Shown here one piece after another: positions 37,401 through 49,241 of a DNA stretch of 64,000 nucleotides. The notes beneath the pieces are model-generated. The model was not told where the DNA came from. It did not search any database and was given only the letters and a program-made list of their open reading frames with translations. How positions within the stretch are numbered: position 1 is the first letter of the stretch; the number at the start of each line of letters is the position of its first letter. Position numbers and translations under genes: made by a program. The stretch is from Pelodera strongyloides (lineage: Eukaryota; Nematoda; Chromadorea; Rhabditida; Rhabditidae): assembly GCA_036852015.1 (NCBI GenBank), contig JAANDG010000008.1, positions 558,001 to 622,000 of the forward strand, given 5' to 3'.

Positions 37401-40400
37401 AAACACACCAATAAAAAAAAGGTTTGTTCTAACCAGGGATTTATTTTCTATGTCGTCGATTACCGGTGAATCTGAGTAGGCCACGTGAAAAGGCATAGTT
37501 TCAGCTACATTTTCAATAAATAAAAGTGTTCGTTATATTTTTCAGAAGCGAGGAATTGGCCTTCAGAATTTTTAGCACGTTATGTGTGTAAGGCAAAAAA
37601 CGGCTAAATATTTAGTTGCCCGATAGTAATTTTCAGTCATTGGTAGTATAGTGGTGAGGGCATGGGATTGTCAAGACGAAGGTCAAGGGTTCGATTCCTC
37701 TATAATGATTTTTTTTTTGCCATTTTTTTTTGTGTGTCTAATTTTGCATTAAAGCGCTAATAATTTAGTTTACCTACCTTTTTCGACTTTCAAACACTTT
37801 CCTAGTGTGCAAAGCAACCATACCTGCCAACCAATTCCAAAAAATGAGAAAAAAAATTTCCAAGGTTTTCTGATAAAATCATGGTCCACTACATGGAAAA
37901 AATGCGATGACATAATATAATTTTTTTTAATGAATATTTATTTGCCACACGGATCTTACGACGATGGAAATCGATAATAAAGTGCTTGCTTGATCAGAAT
38001 GTACGCATACAAGGAGAATTACGCCCTGCCATGATAATGCCATTGGGCACCTGATCGTTTCATAGTTGGTTTTGCATCGCTAAACAAACTACAAGGTATA
38101 AACTTTGTAGTTTAGGCTAGTACACATTGGTGGAAATCATTGAATCACCTTATATTCGGTTCACTGACCAAAAATGCTCTTCGACGCTGCAGAAGTAGTT
38201 TCACTATTCAAGGATGGGTTTGGTACGTTTGCCGGACCTCTGCTTCCTTCTCATTTAGAGTAAGAGCTATCTGATAGCTTTCCAACAATATTACGTGGTA
38301 TTCTCCAAGAAGAGGTATTTGTCGACCAGTCAGAGGTTCCGCTACGAGACGAACCAACAGTCAACAGTTGACGACAACATCATTCTCCTTGTCTGCGCAC
38401 GTTCTAGTCAAGCAAGCACTTTATTATCGATTTCCATCGTCGTAAGATACGTGTTGCAAATAAATATTCATTAAAAAAAAATTATATTATGCCATCGAAT
38501 TTTTTCCATGTAGTGGACCATGATTTTATCAGAAAACCTTGGAAATTTTTTTTCCCATTTTTTGGAATTGGTTGGCAGGTATGGTTGCTTTGCACACTAG
38601 GAAAGTGTTTGAAAGTCGAAAAAGGTAGGTAAACTAAATTATTAGCGCTTTAATGCAAAATTAGACACACAAAAAAAATGGCAAAAAAAAAAATCATTAT
38701 AGAGGAATCGAACCCTTGACCTTCGTCTTGACAATCCCATGCCCTCACCACTATACTACCAATGACTGAAAATTGCTATCTGGCAACTAAATATTTAGCC
38801 GTTTTTTGCCTTACACACATAACGTGCTAAAAATTCTGAAGGTCAATTCCTCGCTTCTGAAAAATATAACGAACACTTTTATTTATTGAAAATGTAGCTG
38901 AAACTATGCCTTTTCACGTGGCCTACGCAGATTCACCGGTAATCGGCGACATAGAAAATAAATCCCTGGTAAGCGGACAAACATTGAATATGAAAAAGCC
39001 ATGTTCACACTTCGACCTCCAGAGGCCATACAACGTGAAACTTGGCGACATCGCCGCGCCAAAAATGAGGGTCCGCCACAGCGGAGCGGAGCGCGGCGGG
39101 TGCGCCGGAGTGCGCGTGCGCGAATAGTAAATGGCGCACCTACGGCGGACTCATGGCGCATCTGGAGCGCACCTATGGCGGACTTGCCGCGGAACCTACG
39201 AAAAGTTCGCCGCAGGTTCGCCCAACTGCGTTGAATATCCTTCCGCGGACCTGTGGCGCGCTCTAGGTGTGGCGGACCTCATTTTTGGCGCGGCGATGTC
39301 GCCAAGTTTCCCCATTTCACCACTCGTTTCCCCACGGGGAATTCCCTGTCTTTTTCTCTCCAAGTCTCACCCTAGAATGATATTTTCTGTCCCCAGGGAA
39401 TCGTAGTGGTGAATATTGCATCAGTTCGTTTATTCATTACGCTGTTTCTCTGAAGCCTCACTAGAACTCTGGTAAAAGCCATAAGTTAAAAAATACTTAC
39501 TTCGTGTTTCGCATCAATTGAAAAGTCGTTGCGAGGCGCCGATTTTAACCTCAGCACTTCAGTGATCCTAAAAAAACCAAATCCAGACAAATTACGTAAA
39601 AAAATCAAGGCGAGAAAGAAAACTTCATTACAGTCATAATCGCTCTAGAGCCGTAAAGCAACACGCTACATCAAACTTTGTATGCAGATATGCCGCCGCA
39701 CCGCACACTGAAAGCGAATGTCTGCACAAACAATACAACCAACGAAGTTTATAAAAAAAGCGTCACACAACCTACTTTTTAACGAGTCCCGCTGAAAGGG
39801 CTACGCCGGCCGCAAAGTCTGGATACTCAAATAATTCCTCCTGGTCATATCCATAAAAATGATGGATAATAGTTGGCCTGAATCATAAACAAAGTAAGTC
39901 TAGAATAATTACAATAGCACCGATAAGGCGAAATTGCATGAAACAGGGAAAACTACTAACCTATAAACCTACACAACTAGAAGACACATCACTAGAGTAT
40001 TTCCTTAAAGAGAAATACCGGCTGGTTTTTGAAACGCATCGTGGCCAACTGAATTCTTGCGTACTTATGCTAAGTTACTCGGTTTTTGATTCTAATTTAT
40101 GTTCATTTACATAAGCTGCATAGGAATGCTGGTGTACCCGACGCGTTTCAAAAACCGGCCAGTATTTGGCTTTAATAAACTAACATTCTAAACAAAATCT
40201 AATCTACAACAAAATAAAGCCGGAACAAAAAGGCAAGACACTTACGACTTATAATGCAGCCCATATCCAATGAAACGCGTCTCGGTGTGATCAATATTTG
40301 ATAGAAAATCGTTCAGAAGCGAAAGTTTCACAGACGTTTCCGGCTCCAGAACAATCAACCATTCAGAACTTGACTCGACCATCGAAGAATAAATCCTGCA

Positions 40401-41223
40401 ACAGTCCATATAGTAAAACGTACTGCTGATAGCACTGGTAGCAGCCAGTAGATAAAGAAAATGCACTTACTTCTGTCACCACAGAAACCACAAACATTCG
40501 ATAGCTTACGTAAAATAATAACCTTTAACCTAGCTGACTCTGACAACGCATAGATACATTATACTGGTGTAGTTTTTGAAGACGAAATATATGCTTAAAT
40601 GTCAAAAAAAAAGTTTACATTACGAGGTCGACAGGCGTCCGAAGTTCCAGTGTAATAAATAATATGAAGAGAAATGTTCACTAGTTCACCTTTCAAAAAG
40701 GGGGAAAAGGCTCCAGTGTCCATAATTCTCTCCTTGAAATTCGTTTGAAAAGTACACCGACGTTTTCTAAAGGTCAAGGATTAGAAAGAACCAAATTTCG
40801 AACAAGTGCGGAGTAAATACTCATTAAGATGCATCAAGTAAGACAACATCAAATTAACAAAATAACATAAATACTAACCAGATGAGCGCTCCTACTCTGG
40901 GACAAAATCTGTTGTTTGAGCGCCTTAGCCTTTGTCAGCTCATATTCACTTTGTTGTGTGAGCACGACGAAATTGATACGTACTGAATAGGACAACGAAA
41001 ATCATAACATCCAATGTTCTTCGACAGTGATTACACTAGATTGACTAGATAATCACACTAAATTAGATATCACCAGCAAGCAACACTAATTAGGCAATTA
41101 GGCTTATAATAAGCAATTATAAGGAAAAAAGCACTCACAAGAATGAACCGCGCAGACGCAGAAGAGTAGGACAAAGCTCACCCAAACGCAAAACATCCAC
41201 TGAACACACTGCAAAATCCACAT
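34480..41223 (-). CDS. B3GLCT: Beta-1,3-glucosyltransferase (B3GLCT)
   Basis: ER-lumenal enzyme that adds glucose in beta-1,3 linkage to O-linked fucose on thrombospondin type 1 repeats. Thirteen phase-consistent exons: 41139-41223, 40879-40982, 40690-40766, 40246-40395, 39776-39877, 39501-39567, 37233-37345, 36972-37087, 36578-36691, 36218-36372, 35743-35822, 34969-35054, 34480-34685; 484 residues (human about 498). Seen: an N-terminal hydrophobic signal (WVSFVLLFCVCAVHS), EYPDFAAGVALS, WVLIADDDTLLSVPRL with the metal-binding DDD at about 339-341, GERYGYGFSLDGTGGYDYPTGG, SPDDMIIG, HQARPIDY and a C-terminal HSEL that fits KDEL-type ER retention (human REEL). Intron 37346-39500 carries a 1.5 kb palindrome and two more MITEs. 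A second ATG ten codons in, after a TTTTGCAG, could be the real start if the message is trans-spliced there. Confidence 0.95.
35270..35420. repeat. CACCACC...GACGGTGG repeat copy
   Basis: CTCGTCGGGAAAAGC, CACCACCATC and CCCGACGGTGGTATGG mark a diverged relative of the element at 29300-29530. B3GLCT intron. Confidence 0.4.
35470..35640. repeat. 171 bp foldback MITE, nearly identical to 57100-57270
   Basis: Ends TTAAAGCGAAATGCCAGC and GCTGGCATTTCGCTTTAA; arms of about 75 bp (TTTGGAAAATTTGCATATG, AAGCAAATCCTATG, CCTATGCTAATTTTG) around CGATCGTCCACGGC. In a B3GLCT intron. Confidence 0.95.
37637..37708 (+). tRNA. tRNA-Asp(GTC)-like, left arm of palindrome, probably pseudogene
   Basis: Seventy-two bases laid out like nematode tRNA-Asp: TAGTATAGTGGTGAG (A box), TTGTCAA with anticodon GTC, and GGGTTCGATTCC (B box), then a T8 tract that could end Pol III transcription. 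The acceptor pairs at six of seven positions (one wobble), but the anticodon stem is badly mispaired. Confidence 0.45.
38694..38765 (-). tRNA. tRNA-Asp(GTC)-like, right arm of palindrome, probably pseudogene
   Basis: Inverted copy of the left-arm sequence with the same anticodon GTC, the same B box and the same mispaired anticodon stem. The two copies point toward the palindrome centre. Confidence 0.45.
39037..39312. repeat. GC-rich foldback MITE
   Basis: GAAACTTGGCGACATCGCCG..CCAAAAATGAGG at the left and CCTCATTTTTGGCGCGGCG..GCCAAGTTTC at the right: inverted arms of about 42 bp. The interior has short direct repeats (GGCGCACCTA, GGCGGACT). It lies in the same B3GLCT intron as the palindrome and is sharply GC-rich. 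Confidence 0.9.
39316..39417. repeat. MITE with TTCACCAC/GTGGTGAA ends
   Basis: TTCACCACTCGTTTCCCC, GGGGAATTCCCTGTC and CCCCAGGGAATCGTAGTGG match the element at 24279-24397. Confidence 0.75.
40005..40175. repeat. TTAAAGCG MITE copy
   Basis: TTAAAGAGAAATACCGGCTGG to CCGGCCAGTATTTGGCTTTAA, intronic in B3GLCT. Confidence 0.85.
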
Positions 41224-41914
41224 TATATCATAAATAATTATAACAAATCTGCTGCTTAAGAACGTTATTCGCTAACAATGCAGACAGCTCCAAAAGTAAG
41301 CGCGAACACATATCACATCAAAAATAGCAAAACTAGCGTAATAACACAAGCAAAATTGCAATGAAATATAAATACCACTTATTTTTATTTATTAAAAAAT
41401 ATCCACCTGGAATGCAAGGCTCCTCCAATTGTGTCGCTTCAGGCACCTTGTTCCCACACTACGATTGACGTCTTCAATAAAAAGCCCGACTAGCAGAAGT
41501 GTACGGTAGCTAAAGTGCGTAATAAATATTCACTACAACTACATCCTACATCTACGATCTACATACAGATCACCCACGACGAGAAAAAATATAAGCAATT
41601 AACAAACAATATAGATATTAAACCGTAACAACAACGGCTTTCAGGAAACCAAATGGACAACTTTCAAATTTCAGTGAAACAACACTTTACTTTTACTATC
41701 ATTGACATGATCGAAAAAATGTCTTATATAATTAAAAACATAAGCGCTCGACATAAAAAGGACGAGTAAAATAAGAAACGCAACACAAGCAAATAGTACA
41801 TGCACAATAGTATGTTTAAAAAAAAAGTCATTCCTAGTACAGAACACACAGACAGAGAGGAAGGAAAATATGTATAAGGATCGCGTAAGTGCGTTATTGA
41901 CCAGTCTGAGTCAG

Positions 41915-42085
41915 TTAAAGCGAAATACCGGCCGGTTTTTGAAACTAATCGTGGACAACTGAATTCTTACATATTCATGCTAATTTACTCTATTTTTTTA
42001 TTCTAATTTATGTTCATTTGCATAAGCTGTATACGAATGCTGGTGTACTCGGTGTTTCAAAAACCAGTCGGTATTTCGCTTCAAC
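41915..42085. repeat. TTAAAGCG MITE copy in the TTK-B3GLCT spacer
   Basis: TTAAAGCGAAATACCGGCCGG to CAGTCGGTATTTCGCTTCAA. The rest of the 1.2 kb spacer (41224-42453) shows no gene. Confidence 0.9.
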
Positions 42086-42453
42086 TACGTAGAGCGAACG
42101 CGAAAAAAAAAGAATACATAACGAAATCATATACATGCATATCCTACACCTCAGTGACGACTGGAACACAAAACAAAAGCACATAATTTTAATAGCTTAA
42201 TGTAGTGATTTAAAGTCATTTCCATAAGAGGTTCTAATGAGATCTAATGGCTGATTTCATCACTAAAATGTCTATTAAAAACAAAAACGCGTCCCAAATC
42301 AGGCAATAACTAATGAACTGAACAGTAGTCACTTCAATATTCAACTCAAGTATTAACTTACTTGACTTACTAAGAATATGGCGCAAAACAAGCATAGTTA
42401 CCAAAAGTAGCATATGGATATTCAAGGGCACCAATAGCTTCCAAAGTCGAACG

Positions 42454-45400
42454 CTAGTCAAATTCCAGTGTCGCCAATGTCGGTAACGAACTCTCGCTCT
42501 AGAAAAAACGCTCTTAAAATGGAAATAATGAATACATAGCTGGGAAATAATAACTCTCTTGGTTTCTTCTGTATATCGAAAACCATAGTTCATGGTATTC
42601 ATTAGTACACAGTGAAACATTCCACATAGTAAACACCATCAGACGAAAAGTCTCTATCAAAATCCGCAATCAATATAAAGTAAAACGGAAACCAACTTTG
42701 GCCATTTGACGGAGACGCGTCATCAAAGTGTTGGGCGTGTACTGAAGTAGTTCGCTGGCAATTCTCTCCTGTACTTTGTTCTCCGACTTCTTATGGTTCT
42801 CTTTGTTAGAGCCCGAAGTATCATCTTCTGGAATACAAATTATGAATACTAAGGTCGTATTCCCCAACACGCACACTCTGCCCTGGGGAGGCCAGAAAGG
42901 GCTCCCTGCGTATTGGTGAATACGGCATCAGCACAACATCGGAAGACATAAACCCAGTAAAAGGAAACTTCAGTAGTTAAAATAAACAATTAGATCGCCT
43001 ATAGCATAGCCAGTAACAACAAAGCGAAGATAACATGCGAAAAATGAAGTATAGACCTCCCCCTCCCCTCGTGCAAATAAAGCTCTTAAAATAACAACTA
43101 AACCTTATTTAGTTACACACGAAAATTCAACGACAACACAAAAATGCTCACCACAATAGGGGTGTCGAAGTAGTTCGTCAGTCGAAATCCTTTCCGATAC
43201 TTTTCGCCTCAAACACCGCTGAAAAATAACAGAAATTTGAAAACAATATTATAAAAATAAAACCTTACACTAGCAAAACCGTTTCCATAACGTTTTTTTC
43301 AACTAACATTGTAACAAACAAGTACCGTCTAAAGGAGGTACAATAAAACATAATACCCATTTTTATCACCGATAAGTTACAAGTTACAACCAAAAGACGA
43401 GTTATCTCATAATCACAGTACAACAAGAATATAAGCTAACCGGGGAAAACGCATAAAACTCATCAATCTAAATAACTAATACCTTTAAAACGTCCAACAA
43501 ATCCGGATCATCCAAAGGCCCAAATTCAATTTCATATTCTTCGCTGAAATTAAAAAATTTTGGAAAATCTACGTAAATACAATTACGAATTTACAAAACA
43601 TACATAACATAGCACAACAAAAAGGACGTAGCAAACAATCCACGCCCAAGCGGTAATTTTCCTCTGAAGTGAAACATTACATCAATTAGGCCAGAAGCCA
43701 TAAATGACTACTAGAGCTTTTCCTTCGCGATAATTTTTGTTTCCGATACGAAAAAAAAAACGCTTTTGTAAGCCGCCGGCCGCCTTTTGTAGCCGCCGGC
43801 GTTGTCTGACTACTAAATTACCTTACAGCATAACACACTCAACTATGTTTTATGTTACCCAATATACACAACCTGCCTTACGATTGCAACAAGGCCCGAT
43901 TCTAATATATATAAAAAAACCAATACCTGCAAATAGCCTTGATTCTCGAATACTGATTCTTAAACTTGGCGAAAGGTGTGTAGCCGTAAACCATGGAATA
44001 CAGTATACAGCCCAGGGACCACACGTCCGATTTCAGGGGAATCTAAACGGAGAAGTGAAAATTGTGATAGAATTACACATGTAAGTGTACGAGATCCTGT
44101 ATATGCAGATAGGTAATTAACCTATTTCCTAATAGTTGTTATTTAACATATATCTAATTTAAATGACAACAATTATTTCGTAAACAGTATCCCCGCTCCC
44201 CGCCCTTAGGGGTGACACATGTCGTTTGATTACAACTTTATTATTGTGTTTCACCATGAATAAAGGTGGTGGCTGTGGCTAACAAGTGTATATATTCACT
44301 GCTACAATATACACCATAATTATTAAATAAATATTGGCGATTGACGGCCCATATTGAGACACACACACACACTCACTCACACACACACACATGAACGTGC
44401 ATACATAAGCACAAGGAACAATGCACAACAAAATGAAAAACTCGAATGATTAAAATGAATAATAAGTATGGTAAAAAAAAACCTTCAAGCGTCCTTCCGG
44501 ATGGCTCAGCGATTCCGGCGACATATAACTTAGTGTACCCATCTGCGAACTCTTCACTACGGACGTCTGCAACCAATCAATGTAAAAAACAAAAGTACAA
44601 ATAAATCACGAATTCAAGACTTCTAATTAGCAACTATCTTGAGGGTAAGCTGGGTAAGAACAAAATAATGCGATATTTTCGCAGGTAATGAACACATGAT
44701 ATAGATATTGATCAAATTCGGATAAAAAGCGTCACCAGATATTGATCAAATTGTTAGGGCGCGTTCGGGATGCGTTTTCCAAAAGGTTCTCATGCAAATT
44801 CATCGTTCGGGATGGACATTTGAAAACGGTCTAATGCTTGGAGAAAGCAAAAAAATACAGTACGAATTAGCACGTGAATTTGCAGAGAACTTTTCGGAAA
44901 ACGCATCCCGAACGCGCCCTAATCAACCAAAATATAATTCGTCCAAAATACAATCCAAAAGACAAAAGCAAAGAAACAAAAAAAAGTGAAAACCAGAACA
45001 ACGAGTAATGAAACAACCTTATTGACCGGTATCGAAGATGCGATTCCAAAATCGATCAGCTTTAGATTCCCTCGCACAAACAGAAAGTTGGCCGGTTTCA
45101 AGTCAGAGTGTACAATATCTAAACACAAATTATGTTTTTTTTTTCGTTCCATCCTTTATTTCTTTTCCTTTACCAACTTTCTTTCTAATATAACGCTTTA
45201 TTGTAAGATGGGCTCAAAATTCAACGGAACGAAATAAAACGACAAGAAAAACGTCCACTCTTATAGAGTAACCAAGCGGGCAACTAGGAAGAAAATAATA
45301 AATTTCTCACTAATATAAAACGAAGAAAAAGAAAATCGGAAACTTACTCTTATCATGGATAACTTTCACACATTGAACCATTTCGCGGAAATGATACCGA

Positions 45401-48400
45401 ATACCGTCCAACTTTAGTCCATTGGTCCTAAACCACAAGTGTACAGTAGAGTAGCAACCTACATGACATTTGGATAACATTACAATTTCAAATAAAATCT
45501 ATTTTTTTGCGATCCGTGTAACTCCAAAGAAAATACCGAATAAAAAATACCTTCCCAATAACCAAACTAGAGTTCCTCAGCGAGAAACCTACATACATGG
45601 AATGATGCGTTCTATATAGTACAGTGCTCCACAATGTACGCAAATCCTGAAGCTATGAAGAAACAAACATGTTCTCAATATGATCAATAATTACCAAAAA
45701 TCGATAGCAAGAATCAGGAAACTGACTTTTTCTTTAGGAATGTGTTCAGGTCCACGTCGCCTTTTTCGAGTACCACGGAAAGTTGATCATCATTGATTTC
45801 GCTGAAAAATGACAAATATCTGAATAAACACGGACGGGCGCCCAAGATAATAGAGAATGAATGAGCATAGAGTATGCACTGTGAGCATAAAACGAAACTG
45901 ATTTTACCGGAAGAAAAAAAAACGGGACATATTGCTATTGGCAGTCGACTGAACCTATATATCTAGTAGATGAAACATCAAACTTTTGGGTGGTCATGTA
46001 TTCTAAACACCTATCTCTACTAAAAAATAACTACAGTATGCCAAGGACTTACTAATCGTGCATGACGATAACGTTGGGACTTCTTTGTAAGCTCTTGAGC
46101 AATTCAACTTCGTTGATAAATGCTTGCCGTACCTGGGAAACAAAAATAATATTAGTGAGTGATGTAGTGATTGTTTCATATAAAAAGTGATAACCCCACT
46201 AGGTATTATTCACGACTTCACTATGTTTGTTTTATTCGATAAATATGCATGAAGCAAAGAAAGAAGCACAATAAGAGACGTTGATAATTCAGTTAAGAAA
46301 ATAGGAACCTTGTTAGTACTTTGCGTTGCGAAGCGCCAAGGTCTTACCCTTACGTCTTAGTTAGGGCAACCTCGTGTTCACGTGTAGTGTGTATATCGAA
46401 TAAAAATATGTTTGTTCATTAAACTATACATATAAAAGGCTGAACTGAACTGGACATCATAAAACAATGCGAATACCGTACGCCGTACGCCCAGCCTCCC
46501 AATCAACTATCTCAAATGAGAGCTCCAAATTCCAAAACAAAATTAAAAAGGGCGAAAAACACTTGACCCACTTCGTCAATCTCGTCACTGAAGTCCACAA
46601 TTTTCAAGGCCACAACTCGGGCGTTAGTCTCGTCGATTACTTCCAGCACCTAAATACACACTATCCGTTTGGAAATAAAATAGATCGATAAAATAAAAAA
46701 CTTGACTTGGGTGTACCATGATGACGTCACGAAAAGTAGCCATATCTAGAAGAAACGCAGGAAACTTGTGTTAAAACACAAAAACAATCAAACATTTTCG
46801 TTTCAAACCGGCTAAAACAAAACAAAACATATCAATCAACAGCAGACTCAGCAGAATAAAGACTTAATGAAAATTAGGTTTTATAGTGTTTCTCCTATCA
46901 CCTTCACCTCCGAGCTTCCTGAGGTCTCTTATTCTAATCGGGAGGTGGTCCAGTCCAGCCACGAGCACTCCAAATTTATGTATTATCCTAATTTCGGGGG
47001 TGGTTCGCCCGCCGGCAGCCTTAGTCTAAACTTCGCGATTACAATCAAAAACCACATACCTGACTAGATCCACCCCTTCCAATAACGTTCAGCTTTCTGT
47101 AGGGCAAACCGTTCACATAATAAACGGTATCGTTCATAGCGCTCGAAATCGAAAGTGTGGACAGACTCAGTCCAGGCGCCGGCTCATATGGCTGAGATCG
47201 TTTCTGAAAGAAACATAAGTTCAACCCAGAAAGAAATACAAGTATACAAGTTGTATATCCAACATTAACAAGTTCAGCCCAGAACACTCAGAGAAACCAA
47301 ACCACTACGCTTTCCACGCTTTCCAAAACAGAGTTAGCATGCAGATACCCTATTGAACAATCGAACAACTAGAATGCAAAAAAAAATAGAATATCGAAAA
47401 CCTTCTAAAAATGAATACAATACGAATTTAGTGTGCATACATATCCATTGTTACCCAACAATACCCAGGCCAGAAGAACAAGAATCGAGAAACATGCAGA
47501 AAACATTCGTATTTTAGAATTTTTCACGTTTCATAGTTATTCATTCAATTCATTGTGGTATTGCCTTAACACAAAACTTGTGCGACATTTTATGTTCGTA
47601 ATAAATGTTATGTTAATTACAAGAAGGTCAAAGGTCAACGTCCAGTGAGAGCGAAAACTAACCTGATTATTATGGACGTCTCCAACGCTCTTGCACCTAA
47701 CACTTGGCGAGGATGTGTTCCTTGTTGACGTCGTTGGCCGACTCCGTCCAGCAGAAGCCCTGGCTGGGTGCTCTTCTTCAACGATCGGAGATACCGTGTG
47801 TATGAGCTAGAAAAGTAATTCGATATCACATTACATTTGAAAGAGGACAGGGCACAAATCCCTGACAAAAGAGGTGGTATGCCAGGTTCAGGTATACCCA
47901 TGTGGTTCTTGTCTGTCAATAGTCAATTTCAACGATAGACATAGTATCATAGAATGATTTGTGCTAAACGCAATTCCAGATGTACAGTTCGATATAATTA
48001 ATAGATCTACTAACTACTATAGCAAAATTGCATGGTGGAATACTATACATCTTCATGACCATTTTACATGTAATTGAGGATGAGTGAATGCTAAAGGCTT
48101 AGGCTTAGGCTTAGCCTAAGATTGGAATCATATGAAGTAAAAGGCACCTTGGATGACCTGTTCAATGAATGCGATTGAGGCTGAAGCTGTGGTCTTGATC
48201 GTGCCTCGATTATTTGACTAATCGGAATCTAAATATTAAAATACAATAAATTAAACAAGATATAAATTTGAAGGTCAAAACTAAACAGCCTATGTTAGAA
48301 TAGCTAGACACCAAGCCTAATTATAAGGCTCAAAACTTTTCGAAGAAAATATTTTATTTTATAAATTATATAAAAGAAAATTTATAAATTTTGGTCAGTT

Positions 48401-49241
48401 ACTCATTTCTCGTTATATAGTTTACGCCTCGTGATCAGCAAAAATGTACAACGCATCGATACAGCAAGTTTTTTTTTCGCTAATTTCAGATTTCAGTTCA
48501 ATTTTAAATAAAATATATCACCTCATTCCCACTTTGACCGGTTGATTGCGTGACATGGAGTGAGGCATTCGAGCTATTGGACTCGACAGTTGAACTCAGC
48601 ATCTGAAGTGCAATTAACAACAATTACCAAGTTTTGTGTGCGCAGCGAAGTGAACAATGGTACGCAAGCTAGTAAGAAACTTGGTTGTACGAGCATTCCA
48701 TTAAACATAATTGTTCTGTTTTTGAGCACAACTGATCAACTAATTAAGAACCACTGAACGAGCTATTCGTTCACACTACAGAAAGAGGTGATAATTTTTC
48801 CGCGCAAGTAAGCAACAAGGCAATCACGTTTCCGATTCCAAAGGAAAATATCATCCGTTATTGAAAAACAGTAATACAAAAGTACCGAGTGAGCCATTTC
48901 TGCAGGCGCAGTCCTATTCTGTCTTTGCTCCATTGATGTACATAGCAAAGAGCTGTCCTTGCTCAAGTTAATGTCTAAATATTTCAAAGGCTAGAAAATG
49001 GTTAAAACGTTACTCCTAGGGGGATAGGTGCACCTTAAATCCTTTGGATTAAAAGGCTAACTTATTAAAACATGGTGTCTGCAGATGCAGACATGTCATA
49101 ATCAGAAGGAAACACGTACAAAGATACGAATTGCAACAGTAAACATTTACACTTGGATGACTGCGACTGAAGTTCTGCTCTCTGTTTCTCATTTTGTAGT
49201 TTCAGAAAAGCAATCTTTTCTTGTATGCTCATTGCCTTCAT
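42454..49241 (-). CDS. TTK: Mps1/TTK dual-specificity protein kinase
   Basis: Spindle-assembly-checkpoint kinase that phosphorylates kinetochore protein KNL1. Kinase exons: 47060-47203, 46572-46649, 46053-46132, 45727-45801, 45348-45427, 45018-45118, 44483-44566, 43927-44042, 43483-43543, 43152-43218; tail 42697-42827 and 42454-42498; N-terminal 47663-47806, 48148-48228, 48522-48602, 48886-48990. All junctions from 48990 down agree in phase. Seen: glycine loop IGRGGSSQV, catalytic VVALKIVDF, hinge [29 protein letters not shown], activation loop [30 protein letters not shown] and [22 protein letters not shown] plus TSVVK-SQ-GT is specific to the Mps1 family. The N-terminal region is Ser-rich and shorter than in human TTK, with no TPR seen. 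The first exon (to 49241, coiled-coil [15 protein letters not shown]) does not fit the next exon's phase with its best donor, so the start is tentative. Confidence 0.92.
42851..42929. repeat. Short MITE with GTATTC...GAATAC ends
   Basis: GGTCGTATTCCCCAACACGC and GTATTGGTGAATACGGCATC with GCCCTGGGGAGG inside. It lies 23 bp from TTK exon 42697-42827. Confidence 0.6.
44359..44393. repeat. (CA)n microsatellite
   Basis: ACACAC array with a CTCACTCA interruption, in a TTK intron. Confidence 0.9.
44755..44922. repeat. GGGCGCGTTCGG-type MITE
   Basis: TTAGGGCGCGTTCGGGATGC to GCATCCCGAACGCGCCCTAA in the TTK intron between 44567 and 45017. Confidence 0.9.
46890..47020. repeat. CACCTCC...GGGGTGG repeat copy
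   Basis: CTTCACCTCCGAGCTTCC and CCTAATTTCGGGGGTGGTTCGCC match the element at 29300-29530. It lies in a TTK intron. Confidence 0.5.
48095..48120. repeat. Interstitial telomere-type repeat
   Basis: GGCTTAGGCTTAGGCTTAG followed by CCTAAG: three TTAGGC units meeting an inverted partial unit, 28 bp from TTK exon 48148-48228. Confidence 0.8.

Larger units (their letters stand above)
37432..38970. mobile_element. Long palindromic element, 1.54 kb, with tRNA-Asp-like sequence in each arm
   Basis: Arms of about 570-590 bp (37432-38023 and 38398-38970) are inverted copies with few mismatches, around a central region of about 375 bp. Ends read ACCAGGGATTTATTTTC and GAAAATAAATCCCTGGT. No transposase frame is present. 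It lies in the B3GLCT intron 37346-39500. It may be a non-autonomous foldback transposon or an inverted duplication; no clear target duplication was seen. Confidence 0.85.

Noticed and set aside
38906..39406. Overlapping Arg-rich frames (73 to 91 residues)
   Set aside because: Produced by the GC-rich foldback MITE in the B3GLCT intron.
45600..45662. Possible extra TTK exon after an acceptor-like CTTCAG
   Set aside because: Joining 45727-45801 directly to 45348-45427 keeps phase and matches the family; adding this stretch brings a stop or breaks the alignment.
46700..46745. Possible small TTK exon between the glycine-loop and lysine exons
   Set aside because: GGSSQ joins V-L-E-V in phase with the spacing of known TTK proteins, so no extra exon is needed.
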